Positions 1-11,399 of a stretch of DNA of 64,000 nt are shown here, piece by piece. Numbering within the stretch: the first letter of the stretch is position 1; each line of letters begins with the position of its first letter. Source of the stretch: Symbiodinium microadriaticum (lineage: Eukaryota; Sar; Dinophyceae; Suessiales; Symbiodiniaceae); the NCBI GenBank assembly GCA_001939145.1, contig LSRX01000257.1, forward strand, positions 289,450 to 353,449. Direction: 5' to 3'. The position numbers were made by a program, and so were the translations under genes. The notes under the pieces were generated by a model that ran no database searches, was not told the DNA's origin, and saw nothing but the letters and a program-made list of their open reading frames with translations.

Positions 1-272
1 GCAAAACCCTGTCCCTGGGCTGCCACCATACCGTGGTGATCCCAACTTGGTGAGCAGCCCAGGTGCACAACCAGCGTGTTCGCCATGGAAGTGCATTGAT
101 TCCTGAGTGGAGGCTTAGGGTTTCGGGTTTGTGGTCTTGGGCAGCACCCATGCAGGCAGACAGTTGAACGGGAAAAGCTGGCAACACGATGCCCTAAACC
201 CAAACCCCCAGGCCCAAAACCCCAAACTCGCGTCCTTTTGCATCGCCGGGTGTCTGGTTTACACCGCTTCTT

Positions 273-554
273 CCCCTAAGGCTCCAACGTTACCTGTAGT
301 TCATACTTAGGCCTTGAAGTACCTAAATAGGAGGCCCCCTAAGGCCCAAGTACATACTATAACTTAGGCCTTAAAGTACCAATCGATGAAAGCACCTATA
401 CATACATATATATATATATACATACATACATACATACATATATATATATATATATGTATCTGTACACATATACATATGTATATATGTATACATACATCAT
501 CATATATCCCCATTAAGGCCTAAATGATATACTATATCGCATGGAGCCTTGGGG
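273..554. mobile_element. MITE-like family E element with internal microsatellite
   Basis: The ends are inverted: CCCCTAAGGCTCCA at the left and TGGAGCCTTGGGG at the right, with subterminal TTAGGCCTTGAAGTACC facing TTAAGGCCTAAAT. The centre (394-498) has been taken over by TA/TACA microsatellite. No coding capacity. Other family E pieces lie at 9856, 15434, 25225, 26495 and 50665. Confidence 0.6.
394..498. repeat. TA/TACA microsatellite inside a foldback element
   Basis: Alternating TA and TACA/TATG runs occupy the loop region of the family E element. Confidence 0.9.
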
Positions 555-685
555 TACCGGGCCTTCGACTTAGACCCTCGTCGAAGTTCGCAGCTGGAAT
601 TCTGGGCGTTTTCGGGTCTACATCCCGCGGGTTCGGGTTTAGGGCCTTTAGGGTTTTGTTAAGGCTTTTGGGCCCTTCGGCTTTC

Positions 686-705
686 TTTTTTTTTGGGGGG
701 GGGGN
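686..705. other. T9-G10 homopolymer ending in a single-N assembly join
   Basis: Nine T followed by ten G and one N at 705. The break sits in a homopolymer, so base calls and frames across it are unreliable. Confidence 0.85.
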
Positions 706-2340
706 CGGGGTACCTCAAGGCTCTTTGGGCGCTCCAAAAGAGCTGGAAGAAGGCTCTTCTCTGCAGGTTCTCCGCGTCATCGCGAGCGGCGCTAGGTCCA
801 GAGAGGCTGCCCGAGATGCTTTCCGATGCCGTGGTCCAGTTCTCCTCACAGAGGGGGCTGAGGAGTCTTCAAGGAGGCAAGAGCCGCCAAAATCCCCTGT
901 TAGGGTTTAGGGTTTCGGGGATTTTGGGTTTAAGGGAAATGCAGACAAATACAACGGGTAGCTCTTCCCTGAATCGAGACGGGTCCTCAATGAAGAAACG
1001 ATTGATTCGGGGATTTCCTGTGCAGCCTGTTCCTACCCTCGCTACTTTGAACCCTGGTTCTCAATCTTGCGTGCCATATCCAAAGGCAAGCCGAAGAAGT
1101 CGTCCCGACACAAGAAAGCCATGATATCAATGATGTCCACGTTGACACGGTTAAAAAGGTTTAGGTTTTAGGGGTCTAGGGTTTCATGATAACGATTTCG
1201 TGGCACTTCGTACTAGCACTTTCGCATCGCGCAGCATGGCAAGTGCCACCAACCACGTTGTAATTCAGCCAGTCAACCTAGAAGAAAGCACAGGCAACCT
1301 TATGGCAAACCCTTATCTTAACCCTATCCCAAGATCTACAGATTCTACACCTAAAGCGTGAACCCTACCTACACCCTAGACTGACTCTAAGCCCTCCCCT
1401 AAAAGCCCTGAACCTTTGTCGAAGCCCTCTAGTACCCCTATCACTGCCTTTAAAGGAAGCCTGAAACACACCATTGAACCCATGATGTGGTCCTCCAAGC
1501 CTGCAGCGCAAGGGGGTCGCTCTTTCAAGGGTTCTTCAGCGGATATGATCTCGTCTGTAAGCCATCTTTGTACGGGGTCTATAACACCTCTAGTAGGGTT
1601 AAGGGGTTTGGTGCATGTATGGCTAGAGGTGTGTGGGTTTTAGGGGCTCTTGGTTACGAGGAATAGGATTGCAGAGTTAGCGGCTGGCCACCAGATAGGA
1701 AGATGTGCTTTCAGGGTTGTGTTTAGAGATTAAGAGGTTTATGAGTGTCGGGTCCATGTTCGTGGAAGACGTAGGCTGTAGCATTGTTGCTGTCGCTGAT
1801 TCAGTGCCGTGCGATGTGTGATCTGGTTAGCTTGGTCATTCCGACCACAAGAATACTGAATGCTGCAATGCTGCGTAGTTGTGGTGCTTGTGCTTTAGGT
1901 ATCCCCAAAGTGGACCTGGAAAAAATATACAGACAACATCAAACAACTATGTCGCTGCTATACGGAGCTATCTGCCCGCCCATTGTATGGCAACGCCTCC
2001 TCGAGCTGATCGACAAACCTGTGAACTTCTGGTGACCAGAAGTTTTGCCGATGAATGCTCTTGCAACCTGAACATGCATCCCGGACCGGAACGCCGAACT
2101 CCCAAATCTTAAGCCCTGGACCAGAAGAGCTACATAGAAGCCCAGCCCCAAACCCTTAAGCCTGAACAACAAAAGCCTTTTGAGCCAAAGCCCGAAAATA
2201 GCAGGTAGAGTTCAGGGTTTAGGGTCGATGTCACTGTGAGGTAGATCATGTGCCTGAAACTCTGAACGAAAGGCTTGCATTGTGGTTTGCTGCAGTTATA
2301 CAGGGGCCTTCATGATTACCTATACTTTTTTTTTGGGGGG

Positions 2341-2440
2341 GGACTCCTTATTATTACTATTCTTATTATCATTATTAATACTATGATTATTATTATCACT
2401 ATGATTATGATTATGCTTATTATTACTTATTATAGTATAA
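2341..2440. repeat. ATT-type trinucleotide-rich tract
   Basis: Degenerate TTA/ATT/ATG triplets directly follow a T9-G8 homopolymer. Confidence 0.8.
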
Positions 2441-2859
2441 TATACCCGAAAACCCTATTCTAATCATTAACGCCCCTGGATTAATTTCTTTAACAAGCGT
2501 GGAGACTCAGCCGGGACTTCAAAGACTCCCGTCGGACGCCAGGAAAGCACGGTTGAAGATCCAGGCTTCCATGTGTGGGCTTTAGTGCTGGTGTTAGGGT
2601 TTAGGGTTTAGGGGCTTAGGGGGCTTAAAGGGCTCTGCATGCAAATCCTATCGAGCTTCGACTTGTTGAAGCCAGGTTGTATGAAGCTTCCTTGGGAGGT
2701 TTATGGCATGAAACCTAAAAGACCCTAAACTTAAAACCCTCGACCCCACACCCTCTCTAAGCCGCACAGCCGCCTCTGTCTTCGTCTTCGCGTGCTCCGA
2801 GGGAGACTAGGTCTCGGTAAGCTCTTCCTGAATCAGAGATTGCTGGGCGAAACTACCCA

Positions 2860-2950
2860 CCTCCCTAAACCCTAAAACCCAAACCAAAACGCACAACCTG
2901 AACCCACCCTAAACCCTGAACCCAAAACCCTGAACCCTAAACCCCGAATA
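2860..2950 (+). repeat. degenerate telomere-like tract (CCCTAAA)
   Basis: Imperfect CCCTAAA, CCCTGAA and CCCAAAA units, all in the C-rich orientation. Confidence 0.8.
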
Positions 2951-3050
2951 CTATTCCTCCTGAAGTCTCAATTCTGGACTCTGAACCCCTCAACTCCACA
3001 ACTCTTCCTTCACATACCTTGAACTACCAAAACATACTTGTTGTAGAGTC

Positions 3051-3088
3051 CCTCTCTCTCTCTCTATATATATATAGAGAGAGAGAGC
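3051..3088. repeat. palindromic CT-TA-GA microsatellite
   Basis: A CT run passes into TA and then GA, forming one self-complementary tract able to fold as a hairpin. Confidence 0.9.
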
Positions 3089-3282
3089 AATGTATGTCTT
3101 CTATATCAGGGCTTATAATCAGAGCCTACAAAAGGAGTAGGGTATGGTAAGATACGCCTACATACTCATCTCGTGCCAAGTGCCAAGGCTCCAGAAGCAA
3201 CGAGCAGTAAAGCCTCGCAGGGAGCGCACGTTTCCGAGCCAAGGTCTGAGTTCGGGCTCTGCATAGAGATTTGGGCTGTATG

Positions 3283-3405
3283 TGTGTGTGTGTGTATGTA
3301 TATATATATATGCACATGAATATAAATATGTACATATACATATTATGACATATTTAGTTTTGTCCCGGCGGGCCAACCTAAATAGACAAATTAGTTAATT
3401 ATGTA

Positions 3406-3437
<32 letters not shown>

Positions 3438-3440
3438 ATA
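3283..3440. repeat. TG/TA microsatellites
   Basis: TG then TA repeats at about 3283-3345, and a second TA/TG run at about 3408-3440, separated by unique sequence. Confidence 0.85.
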
Positions 3441-3540
3441 AGGACTTTGGCCCTTCATGTTTTGGTAACCTGGCGGGCAGGGGGAACACCCACGCTTGGC
3501 TCCTGGGGATAGCTCGAGCTTGCGATGCAGGCTGGGGCCC

Positions 3541-4031
3541 GGGTGTGTAGGGTTTTGAGTGAGGGTTTAAGGTTTAGGGTTTAGGGTTGGGCATGCGAAG
3601 GGCCGCAACCTAAACCCTGAACCCTAGAGGCCTAAAGCCACTAGGACGAACTAGTTTGTCGGACTTTGGCCGGAGTTCACTGGCAAGTCTCCACGGCGGG
3701 GTCCTCTTTTCGGTCATGCAATAAGGACCCCAGAGAGACCCCAAGTTACGGAACACCCTGCATGCTCCGAAGCAGGGCAATGCATGAACCAGACTTAAGA
3801 ACCCCCCTGACGCTCTATAAACCCCACAAATAGTAGGATGCATATTAAGAATCATGCAAGCTCAAGGATTCTTGATCAAGTTTCGAAAACCTGGTTCTGC
3901 TCGGCATGATGACAATATATGGCAATAATAACCACGATACTATAAAAATAGCTTTTGTGTTGGAAATACTATCAAGAATCACAAAATCAAGAAACTGACA
4001 AATACAGAAACGAAAGACCTGTAATAAATAA
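3541..4031. other. no gene recognised
   Basis: A TTTAGGG cluster at 3560-3590 is followed by unique sequence and an AT-rich segment from about 3840. No protein-like frame seen. Confidence 0.6.
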
Positions 4032-4182
4032 ATGCATATATATATATATACACACACATTCATACATACATACATATCTACCTACCTACCTACCTACCTG
4101 CCTGCCTGCCTGCCTACCTACCTACCTACGTACGTACGTACGTACATACATACATACATACATACATACATACAGACATACA

Positions 4183-4212
<30 letters not shown>
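4032..4212. repeat. compound tetranucleotide microsatellite with block switches
   Basis: The unit changes in blocks: TACA, then CTAC, CTGC, CTAC again, GTAC, and finally a long ATAC run. Neighbouring blocks differ by one base per unit. Confidence 0.95.
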
Positions 4213-4214
<2 letters not shown>

Positions 4215-4459
4215 ACTATAGAAACAAGTTTGAACAGACATAGGAATATCTAGACATATATACATATATACAATTTATCTATTAGTTACTTATTTATTTA
4301 TATGTTTGCTTATCTATCTCTCTTTTTTGTTTATTCTGATACATATATAGATATATATATATATATATATGAGGGACAGATGTCTGTAAACGTATCATGT
4401 TTCTTAGACTCGACGAGTCGAGGCTCTGCCCTTGCGACCTGAGAGCAGGAAACTGTGAT

Positions 4460-4502
4460 ATTGGGTTTAGGGTTTAGGGTTTAACCCTAAACGCTAAACC
4501 CA
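4460..4502. repeat. telomere-like inverted junction (TTTAGGG to CCCTAAA)
   Basis: Three TTTAGGG units run directly into CCCTAAA units at about 4484, giving a foldable inverted junction. Confidence 0.8.
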
Positions 4503-4503
4503 A

Positions 4504-4635
4504 CACCATGACTCTTCACTGTCTGGTGCTTAGTAGGGAATGTTGGAATGGATCCCTATGATAGTCCCTTAAGGTCCCTTATAATACTCCCCAAAGCCCA
4601 ATCCTCCATTCCCTACTAAGCACCATGACTCTTCA
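4504..4635. repeat. hairpin element flanked by 15-bp direct repeats
   Basis: The direct repeat CACCATGACTCTTCA lies at 4504-4518 and 4621-4635. Between them, arms GGTGCTTAGTAGGGAATG (4525-4542) and CATTCCCTACTAAGCACC (4607-4624) are perfectly complementary. The right arm overlaps the right direct repeat by 4 bp. Confidence 0.75.
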
Positions 4636-4639
4636 AGAG

Positions 4640-5650
4640 GGTGTGGATCTAGGGCATGGGTTTAGAGGTTTAGGGTTTGGGGGCTAGGGTTGATATACTA
4701 GGGGTTATAGGGTCTATGCGTTTGTGGGGTTTAAGGTTTAGGGACGGAGCATGAGCAGACAAGCTGCCGCAGGCGGACGCGCTCGTGAAGGATCTCGTCG
4801 CAAAGGTTCCAGCCCATCTGAGCATCCTTTGCGTGTACAAGTGTTTGGAGTTTGGGATCCGGCTAAGCACCAAAACTGCGCGCAAGCCACTTTCTTCTGG
4901 TGTCCTCTTCGAAATCTCATGAAAACAAGTTATAAGGACTCCAGGAAACACCCGACAAAAGCCACCCACCCCGCCCCCAGCCAAAGCCCTAAGCCATGGC
5001 AACAGCAGTCATATCTTCAGCTCAGGCTCGATAATCGGCCTGACCAACAGCGACGTCTTGTGACGGTGCCTACTGTAGCCTGCTAGACCTTGCTTCTGTG
5101 GGGCAGAGGAACGAACGTTCAAGCTCTGTTAGGATATACCACTTTCAGGGGTTTCCAACCCACTCCAGACACCTAGCAGCATATGCGCGAACTGGATGTG
5201 TATACCATCATGGCATCCAGCCCAGTGGTTTTGCAGACTGCAACTTCGACAAGATTGAAAATTTGTGGGCAAGCGAACCTATCCTCGTGATCATTGGGAT
5301 GTCAAGCTTAGCAGAGCAGTTGTTGCAAATCAGCTCTGAACACTGTTCATCCCGTTCTTGTACGGCTAGATTAGGATTTTCCAAACACCGAACCCGTGCC
5401 TTCAACCGAATTTTTACCCGGTTCTTCCACTTCAACCCTAAACCCTAAAAGCCCTAGGCCCTTTCGGGCCTTTTGTGCGGCGTCGCCACCACCAGATGCC
5501 GAGCCTTTGGGGTTTAGGCTACAGGGCTTTAAGGTTTATTAGTTTATAGGCGTAGAATTGGGCAGCCGTCTTGGAACCACGTGGCTGTTGCTAAGATCAG
5601 GAGTTTTCGGGCCTCGCAGATTATGGGATCATAGGGTGCGTATTGGCAAC
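4640..5650. other. no gene recognised
   Basis: TTTAGGG-type motifs at 4660-4745 and CCCTAAA at about 5430-5450 flank 700 bp of unique sequence. Open frames of about 110-116 codons on both strands overlap each other and run into telomere-like motifs at an end. Confidence 0.55.
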
Positions 5651-5654
5651 AAGC

Positions 5655-5678
5655 TAGCTATATATTAATATGTATATG

Positions 5679-5731
<53 letters not shown>

Positions 5732-5847
5732 ATATATATATGTACACAGATAGTGTATATAGGGGTTGTGAGCTTAGGAATTTGGGGCTGGAGCGCGTGA
5801 ATGTGCTACTTCTNATGTATATATAGCTATATATTAATATGTATATG

Positions 5848-5900
<53 letters not shown>

Positions 5901-5982
5901 ATATATATATGTACACAGATAGTGTATATAGGGGTTGTGAGCTTAGGAATTTGGGGCTGGAGCGCGTGAATGTGCTACTTCT
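5655..5982. repeat. 159-bp exact duplication around a single N
   Basis: Positions 5655-5813 recur at 5824-5982, including the internal TATATG microsatellite at identical length, with the N at 5814 between them. Identical microsatellite length points to one locus represented twice at contig ends. Confidence 0.9.
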
Positions 5983-6069
5983 TCATGGCCAAGGACCCCA
6001 AAGCCCCAAACCCTAAGAGGAGAGGTTCAAGCTTGGCGGTTTTCGCACCCCACAGGCCCATGTAAGTGC

Positions 6070-6222
6070 CAGAGCGAGAGAGCGAGACAGAGACAGTGAC
6101 AGAGAGAGGGAGAGGGAGAGAGAGAGACAGAGAAAGAGAGAGCGAGAGAGAGAGAGAGAGAGAGAGAGTGAGAGCGGGAGAGAGAGAGGGAGAGGCAGGG
6201 AGAGAGAGGGAGAGGGAGAGAT
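6070..6222. repeat. GA-rich microsatellite
   Basis: About 150 bp of GA/GAGA with interruptions such as CGAGACAG. It generates artificial Ser/Leu-rich frames on the other strand. Confidence 0.95.
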
Positions 6223-6604
6223 TGACATGATCAGCAAAACAAGGATTGCATGCATGCACACATGCGCACGGCGTTGGCAGACATGGTAGTAATCATTTTT
6301 GCGATGACAGCCCCTGGTTCTTTCCTAAGGCGCACCATGTAAACTCCGATGCCCTCAATACCCCAAATGCCCTCAATACCCAACCCCAGTCTCTCACCCC
6401 TCAACCCAAAACTCCGGCGAACCATACATACCTGAACTCATAGCTTTAGACGAAGCACTGGGGATTCCATTTCTTTAGGATCGACATGCAAAGTCAATGG
6501 ATAGAAAATGTGACTCCGACTGTTTCTTCGGGAAGCCCCCATCAAACACGTATCAAAACACCTGCACCATCTGGCCGTATAAAGCCGTCAAGATTGAACG
6601 AAAC

Positions 6605-6750
6605 AACCCTAAACCCTAAACCCTGAACCCTAAACCCTGAACCCTAAACGCTAAACCCTAAACCCTAAACCCTGAACCCTAAACCCTGAACCCTAAACCC
6701 TGAACCCTAAACCCTAAACCCTAAACCCTAAACTTCCTAAACCCTAACCC
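6605..6750 (+). repeat. telomere-like array (CCCTAAA), about 20 units
   Basis: Nearly continuous CCCTAAA with CCCTGAA variants. One of the longest and purest arrays in the window. Confidence 0.95.
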
Positions 6751-6754
6751 GACG

Positions 6755-8840
6755 AGCCGGCCTGTCGGGCCAGGGCTTGCAACGTCACAGCAAGCCAAGA
6801 CCCTCGGCTGGAAGACTCGTAGTGTGGATGCTTTAGGGTTTAGGGTGTGGATGCTTATCCAAGGGTCTTTAGAGGGTTTTTGGGGTGTCCAAACCTGGGC
6901 CTAATCCCTAATCCCTAAACCCGAGTGCCTAAATCCTCAATCCTACGCCCTGAACCTTGTATCCTAAGTCACCAGGTTCGCCCTTTTACGTCAACAAGAT
7001 CCCCCACGGCCCAAGAAAAAGCTCCCGAAACCCAAACAAAATACCTAGTTGAGCCGATCTTGCGGCCCAACTTCGATCCAAGAGGTGCAGAGCAAAGCCT
7101 CGGATTTGGGCTTAATGGGCTGAGGAGTTCAGGGCTTCTGGGGGTTTAGGGGTGTAGGGGCTCTAGGAATTTAGGGGTTTAGGGCTTAAGGCATCTGGAG
7201 CTTTGGGTTTTGGGCTCATTCCAAAACTTGCTTTTTTGTGTTATTCCGTATCGCTTCGCATCTTAACGACTTTAGTACCAAAATTATGCCAAATGTACAC
7301 CCTCTTACAAAGTTTATCCATAACCCTACACCTTTCTAGATTCCGTGTTTCAAGCCCTTGTAGACGCGCGATAAGCCTGTATGGGAACCTGACAGACCCC
7401 TTACAAAACCTTCTCACTTACATACATATATGTACATCCATATATATATATATATATACATACATATGTGTGTGTGTGCGTGACAACCTGCCAGCAACCA
7501 AGAGGCTGCAGATCACCAAATCGTACTTGGCCGACTCGAGACAGCCACCCGCAATCTGCCCGTGTGCTGCTCTGGGGGTCACCAGGTTTCGGATTATTCA
7601 GGGTTTGGGTTTAGGGTTTCGGGTTTGGAGGAGACGCAACCCCCTCTTTTTAACAGCTACTGTGTAAATATAAATGTTAGCTACGATATGTCATCCTTCG
7701 AAGGTGGCTTGCTGAATCCCAAGGCTCGTGCTCTAACGCTGCAGAATTTCGGGCTTTTCCGAAATCCGAAATATCATTTACGGCTTGAGGCTTTGGGATT
7801 AGGTGTTCAATAGTATCCGAAACTTGATGAGGGCCTTTACTCAAGGCAAAAGTGCTTTGCTTGACTCCTTCATCTGCTCTCTCTCTCTCTCTCCTAAATC
7901 TCTGCTTCACCGCAACTTATTTAGGAAACAAAGAACTGCAGGGAACTGCACGTCTCGCGTCTAGGTGGGATTCAAGGCATATGGTATGTCCGGGTTAGGA
8001 CCGGGATCTTGGAACTCGAAACTCTACAGAAGCAAGCCCTACATTCTAAGCTTTAAACCGAACTCTCAACAAACGCTTAGGACCCTGGGCTTGGTTCAAG
8101 ACTCGAATCCTCAAGCCGCAAACAGCCAGAGATTGCTGCTTGCCCAAAGAAATGTTGAAAGTGTCTATATAACGGTCCCTTTTAGGGCCCGAAGCAACTT
8201 CGTAACTCGAGGTTCATATGTAGGTCGCGGGTGGGGTCATCATGTAAGACTAGGATGGAGACTCAGATTGACCGCATGCATGTGCTGCATGTACCTATCA
8301 CAAACAGGTATAAGGCTACCATGACCTGCAACCCTGCATGCACCTGTACATGAGCCTTCGAGTAACGCTAAACGTTGACGTAACATAAAGACATATGAAA
8401 GCCCACAACCAAAAACCCAAACCCCGAACCTTCACCCCTGAAAGCATCCTCAACGTTGCATAGATCTGCGAAGCTGCACGGTTCGTGGCTCCAGGGTGTC
8501 GGGTTTGGAGCTGTAGGGGTTGATGGTTTAGGGTAGGGGTAGGGTTTAGGGTTTGAGGGCTTTGGGCTTGAGGATTTGAGGGTTTAAATTTAAGGTTCAA
8601 GGGTTTAGGGTTGCGCTTCTAAGACTCCTGCACTGCAGGGATGCCCTGCACTAAACCCCGGCCTAAACCCCTACCCTAAAACATCCTAAGACCAACAAAC
8701 CAAGGCCTTAAACACCCGAGCGCTACGCCCCAAAAACATGAACGGTCCTCTTCAAAAGTCCACCGGAAGCACGCTCTTCCAGGATATCGTCGTTCGAAAG
8801 CTTCGAAGGTGTAGGGATCCTAGGGGCGAAGTTCGGGTCT
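6755..8840. other. no gene recognised
   Basis: Telomere-like motifs in mixed orientation at 6832-6850, 6905-6925, 7145-7185, 7595-7625 and 8520-8610, with TA/TG microsatellite at 7436-7480 and a short CT run at 7876-7893. Frames of up to 154 codons cross microsatellite and telomere-like sequence. Confidence 0.55.
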
Positions 8841-8846
8841 GTAGGG

Positions 8847-8965
8847 TTTAGGATTTTAGGGTTTTTTGGGTTTTTGGGTGAAGGTTTGGGATGACCAGCA
8901 TCCGGTTTAGGATTTCAGGGTTTTTTGGGGTTTTGGGGTGAAGGTGTGGGATGAGCAGCATCCGG
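8847..8965. repeat. two-copy tandem repeat of about 59-60 bp
   Basis: Two adjacent copies start at 8847 and 8906. Each begins TTTAGGATTT and ends GCAGCATCCGG or CCAGCATCCGG. The telomere-like half has drifted more than the unique half. Confidence 0.85.
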
Positions 8966-8969
8966 GATG

Positions 8970-9600
8970 CAACCTTATATGGCTTCGGACCCCGGGCTCT
9001 CAAGTTTAGGGGCTTCAGGATTCTGGCGCTGAGAACTTCTAGAACGATCCGTCCTTTGTTGTCATTCGCTTAGGGTTTAGGCGTTATAAGTCTGTTTTTG
9101 GAGTTGCTGGGGCTTCGTGGTGCTCAAGCATGCTGAACAGCGAGGAGGCTACAGAGGTGTTCACTTTGTCACAAGTGATAGTGCGCAAGAAGACTTGCAC
9201 TGCACATAGTCAGACTCCTATAAAATAAATCCATAAAATAAACTCGTCTTTAAACTGAAAATCCCTAGATCCCGAAGCCAAATCCCACATAACCATAAGT
9301 TGCACATAGTCGAGAAACATTTAGCATGATGATCCTGGGCCCACATGAAAAGTGAGAATCCCAGTGGGAAGCAGCTCGCATGCTTCACCAATAAACTCCG
9401 GAATCGTGTGATCAAGGAAGACGCACAAACAGGGTTCGTGCGCCAAGCCCTAAACCTTAAACCCCCAAGCCCTAACCCCATCCGCAAGCCCTCTACGCAA
9501 ACACGTCAGTCAAAACACCAGATCTTGAAACCCAAAGTCTAGACCCTCCCCAGACTATCGTAAACCCCAAAGCTTCAGAGCCCTAAACACTGAACTTTAA
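8970..9600. other. no gene recognised
   Basis: Mostly unique sequence with a TTTAGGG unit at about 9070 and CCCTAAA units at 9448-9475. Confidence 0.55.
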
Positions 9601-9685
9601 AACCGCAAACCCTAAACCTTACACCCCGAACCCTAAGCCCTAAGCCCCAAGCCCTAAGCCCTAAACCCTAAACCCTAAGCACTAG
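9601..9685 (+). repeat. telomere-like array (CCCTAAA/CCCTAAG)
   Basis: Continuous degenerate units, with CCCTAAG and CCCCAAG variants next to canonical ones. Confidence 0.9.
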
Positions 9686-9855
9686 CCTGTCTCAAGCCAA
9701 GCAGCACAGGCCTCCATGCGAGAGGGAGGGTTGGCTCCTTCAGTCGGTGCAGACTTCCGTAAGGCTCCATGTACCTATATCGCATATACCTAGCATTATA
9801 CACAAACTTCTTTAAGGGTTCCTGCAAGGGTGCCACCAGGCTTAAGGTTCACGGT

Positions 9856-9954
9856 TGAAGGCTCCATGTACCTACATAGTATATCCATGGGCCTTAAGAT
9901 ACCTATGTAAGGACTACTTTAGGGCCTATAGATACGAACATTGAGCCTTAGGGT
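9856..9954. mobile_element. MITE-like family E element
   Basis: Left end AAGGCTCCATGTACCTACAT, subterminal GGGCCTTAAGATACC facing TTTAGGGCC, right end TTGAGCCTTAGGG. A second, degenerate left end (AAGGCTCCATGTACCTATAT) lies just upstream at about 9760-9785. Confidence 0.6.
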
Positions 9955-10336
9955 CTCGAAGATCTGTCGCTACGTGGGAGTCTTCGACCTCGGGTGCAGC
10001 CAAGGCTGCACTACGCAGCGGGAACGCCGGTTGCCACCGTGCTGGGTGGGCTTAGCTATCTCGGCCCATAAAGCAGGAACAAAAGAAGTCCGAAGACTGA
10101 ACTGCATAAGATCACGAGCAGAAACTGCCGAATAGACCCGGATTTGCTCGGCCACCTTTCAACCCAGCAGTGGCGAGTGCACCCTCGAGGCATAAAAAGG
10201 CCAAACGAACATCAATGTGTGTCTTTGTGGTTCTTTCTGTTTCGATTTTTTGAAATGTGTTGAAATACTTCGAGATGTATCGATATGAATACTTTCAGAT
10301 TGAATTCAATGGTTACAAGTTTTAAAACAAAATTAG

Positions 10337-10850
10337 GAAAAGGTCTCTAGATCCCCAGCGACCAATTTTTTTGCAAATTGAAACATTTCAAGAAACTCGA
10401 TAATTTCTTAAAATTTGTCAAAAGGCTTCCAGATCCCCAGAGACCAAAGCCTTAAAACATCACTAAAAACACACATTTCTTAAACATGCAACAACAATTG
10501 ACAATTATTTGAAAAGGTTTCCAGATCCACAGAGACGAAATTAAAAACAAAACCACATTTTTTGAACAACCAACAACAAGTTCAACAATGAACATGCTTC
10601 CAGATCCACAGAAACCAATTGTTTCAAACCGTTAAAAGGCTTCCTGATCCCCACCAGAGACCAACTTAAAACAAAACACAATTCAATAGTCTTCTAGACA
10701 AAAAGGAAATGCAAAACATTTAAAAGATCCCCGGAGACCAACTTGTTAAGAATCTTAAGCATGTTAAACTTCCCAAAGGCTTCCAGATCCCCACAAGCAA
10801 ACTTATCCGAAATTTGAGAGTTGCCTTCCAGATCCGCAGAAGGCTAACAA
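10337..10850. repeat. degenerate AT-rich repeat array, about 8 copies of a 27-bp core
   Basis: The core AGGCTTCCAGATCCCCAGAG, followed by ACCAA, recurs in degenerate form starting near 10337, 10420, 10512, 10592, 10634, 10722, 10774 and 10821. Several copies continue into TTAAAACAAAACACA, so the original unit was probably 80-90 bp, with later copies shortened to 42-52 bp. No telomere heptamers interrupt it, and it is more AT-rich than its neighbours. Confidence 0.75.
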
Positions 10851-10931
10851 AGACCGCCCAAAGAGCTTTCTATTTAAGTGCTCATACCGAAGAAGTAGCA
10901 TACTCAAATAGCGAAGAGAGGTCCTACGCAA

Positions 10932-11100
10932 ATGTGTGTGTGTATATATATATATATGTATTCTGTATTTATATTTGGATTTATTGATTTATTCATTCAT
11001 TTTATTTTATTTACTTATACTTATATTTATATTTGTATTTATATTTATATTTATATTATTTATTGTTATTTGTGTATTTATTTATTTATTATGTATATGT
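10932..11100. repeat. TA and TTTA/TTTATA microsatellite
   Basis: TG/TA at 10932-10956, then degenerate TTTA and TTTATA units. Confidence 0.9.
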
Positions 11101-11102
11101 AA

Positions 11103-11395
11103 AAACCCTAAAACACAAAACCCCAAACCCCTAAACCCTCAACCCCTAACCCCTAAACTCCCAATCTTCAACCCCAAACCCCTAAACCCAAACCTAAACC
11201 ACCCTACAACCCCTAAACATTAAACCCCAGCCTCCAAACCCTAACCCCGGGTTTTTCATTTGGAGCCCTGGTGCAGAAACAAAGCCCTACAAGCCCTAGA
11301 CCCTGAACCCTAAACCCTTAAACCCGAAACCCTATACCCTTAAACAGCAAACCCCAAACCGTTACACCCCAAACCCTAAACCCCCTGTACTCACC
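11103..11395 (+). repeat. diffuse telomere-like tract (CCCTAAA)
   Basis: CCCTAAA and CCCCAAA units make up most of this segment. From about 11470 to 11585 the orientation flips to GGGTTTAG type. Confidence 0.8.
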
Positions 11396-11399
11396 CTTG

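Larger units (their letters stand above)
706..3040. other. no gene recognised; scattered telomere-like motifs
   Basis: Open frames here are short and unrecognised. TTTAGGG-type motifs occur at 900-925, 1160-1185 and 2600-2630. CCCTAAA-type motifs occur at about 2860-2950. A T9-G8 run lies at 2326-2342. Confidence 0.6.

Noticed and set aside
3955-4253. Open frames with IHTYIHTY peptides, also at 29601-29843, 36424-36775 and 39788-40188
   Set aside because: They are translations of tetranucleotide microsatellites, which stay open in several frames at once.
5975-6261. Ser/Leu repeat frames on the minus strand
   Set aside because: Translation of the GA microsatellite.
10337-10850. CRISPR-like spacing of a 27-bp repeat
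   Set aside because: Repeats are too degenerate, spacing is irregular, spacers resemble each other, and the DNA is eukaryotic.
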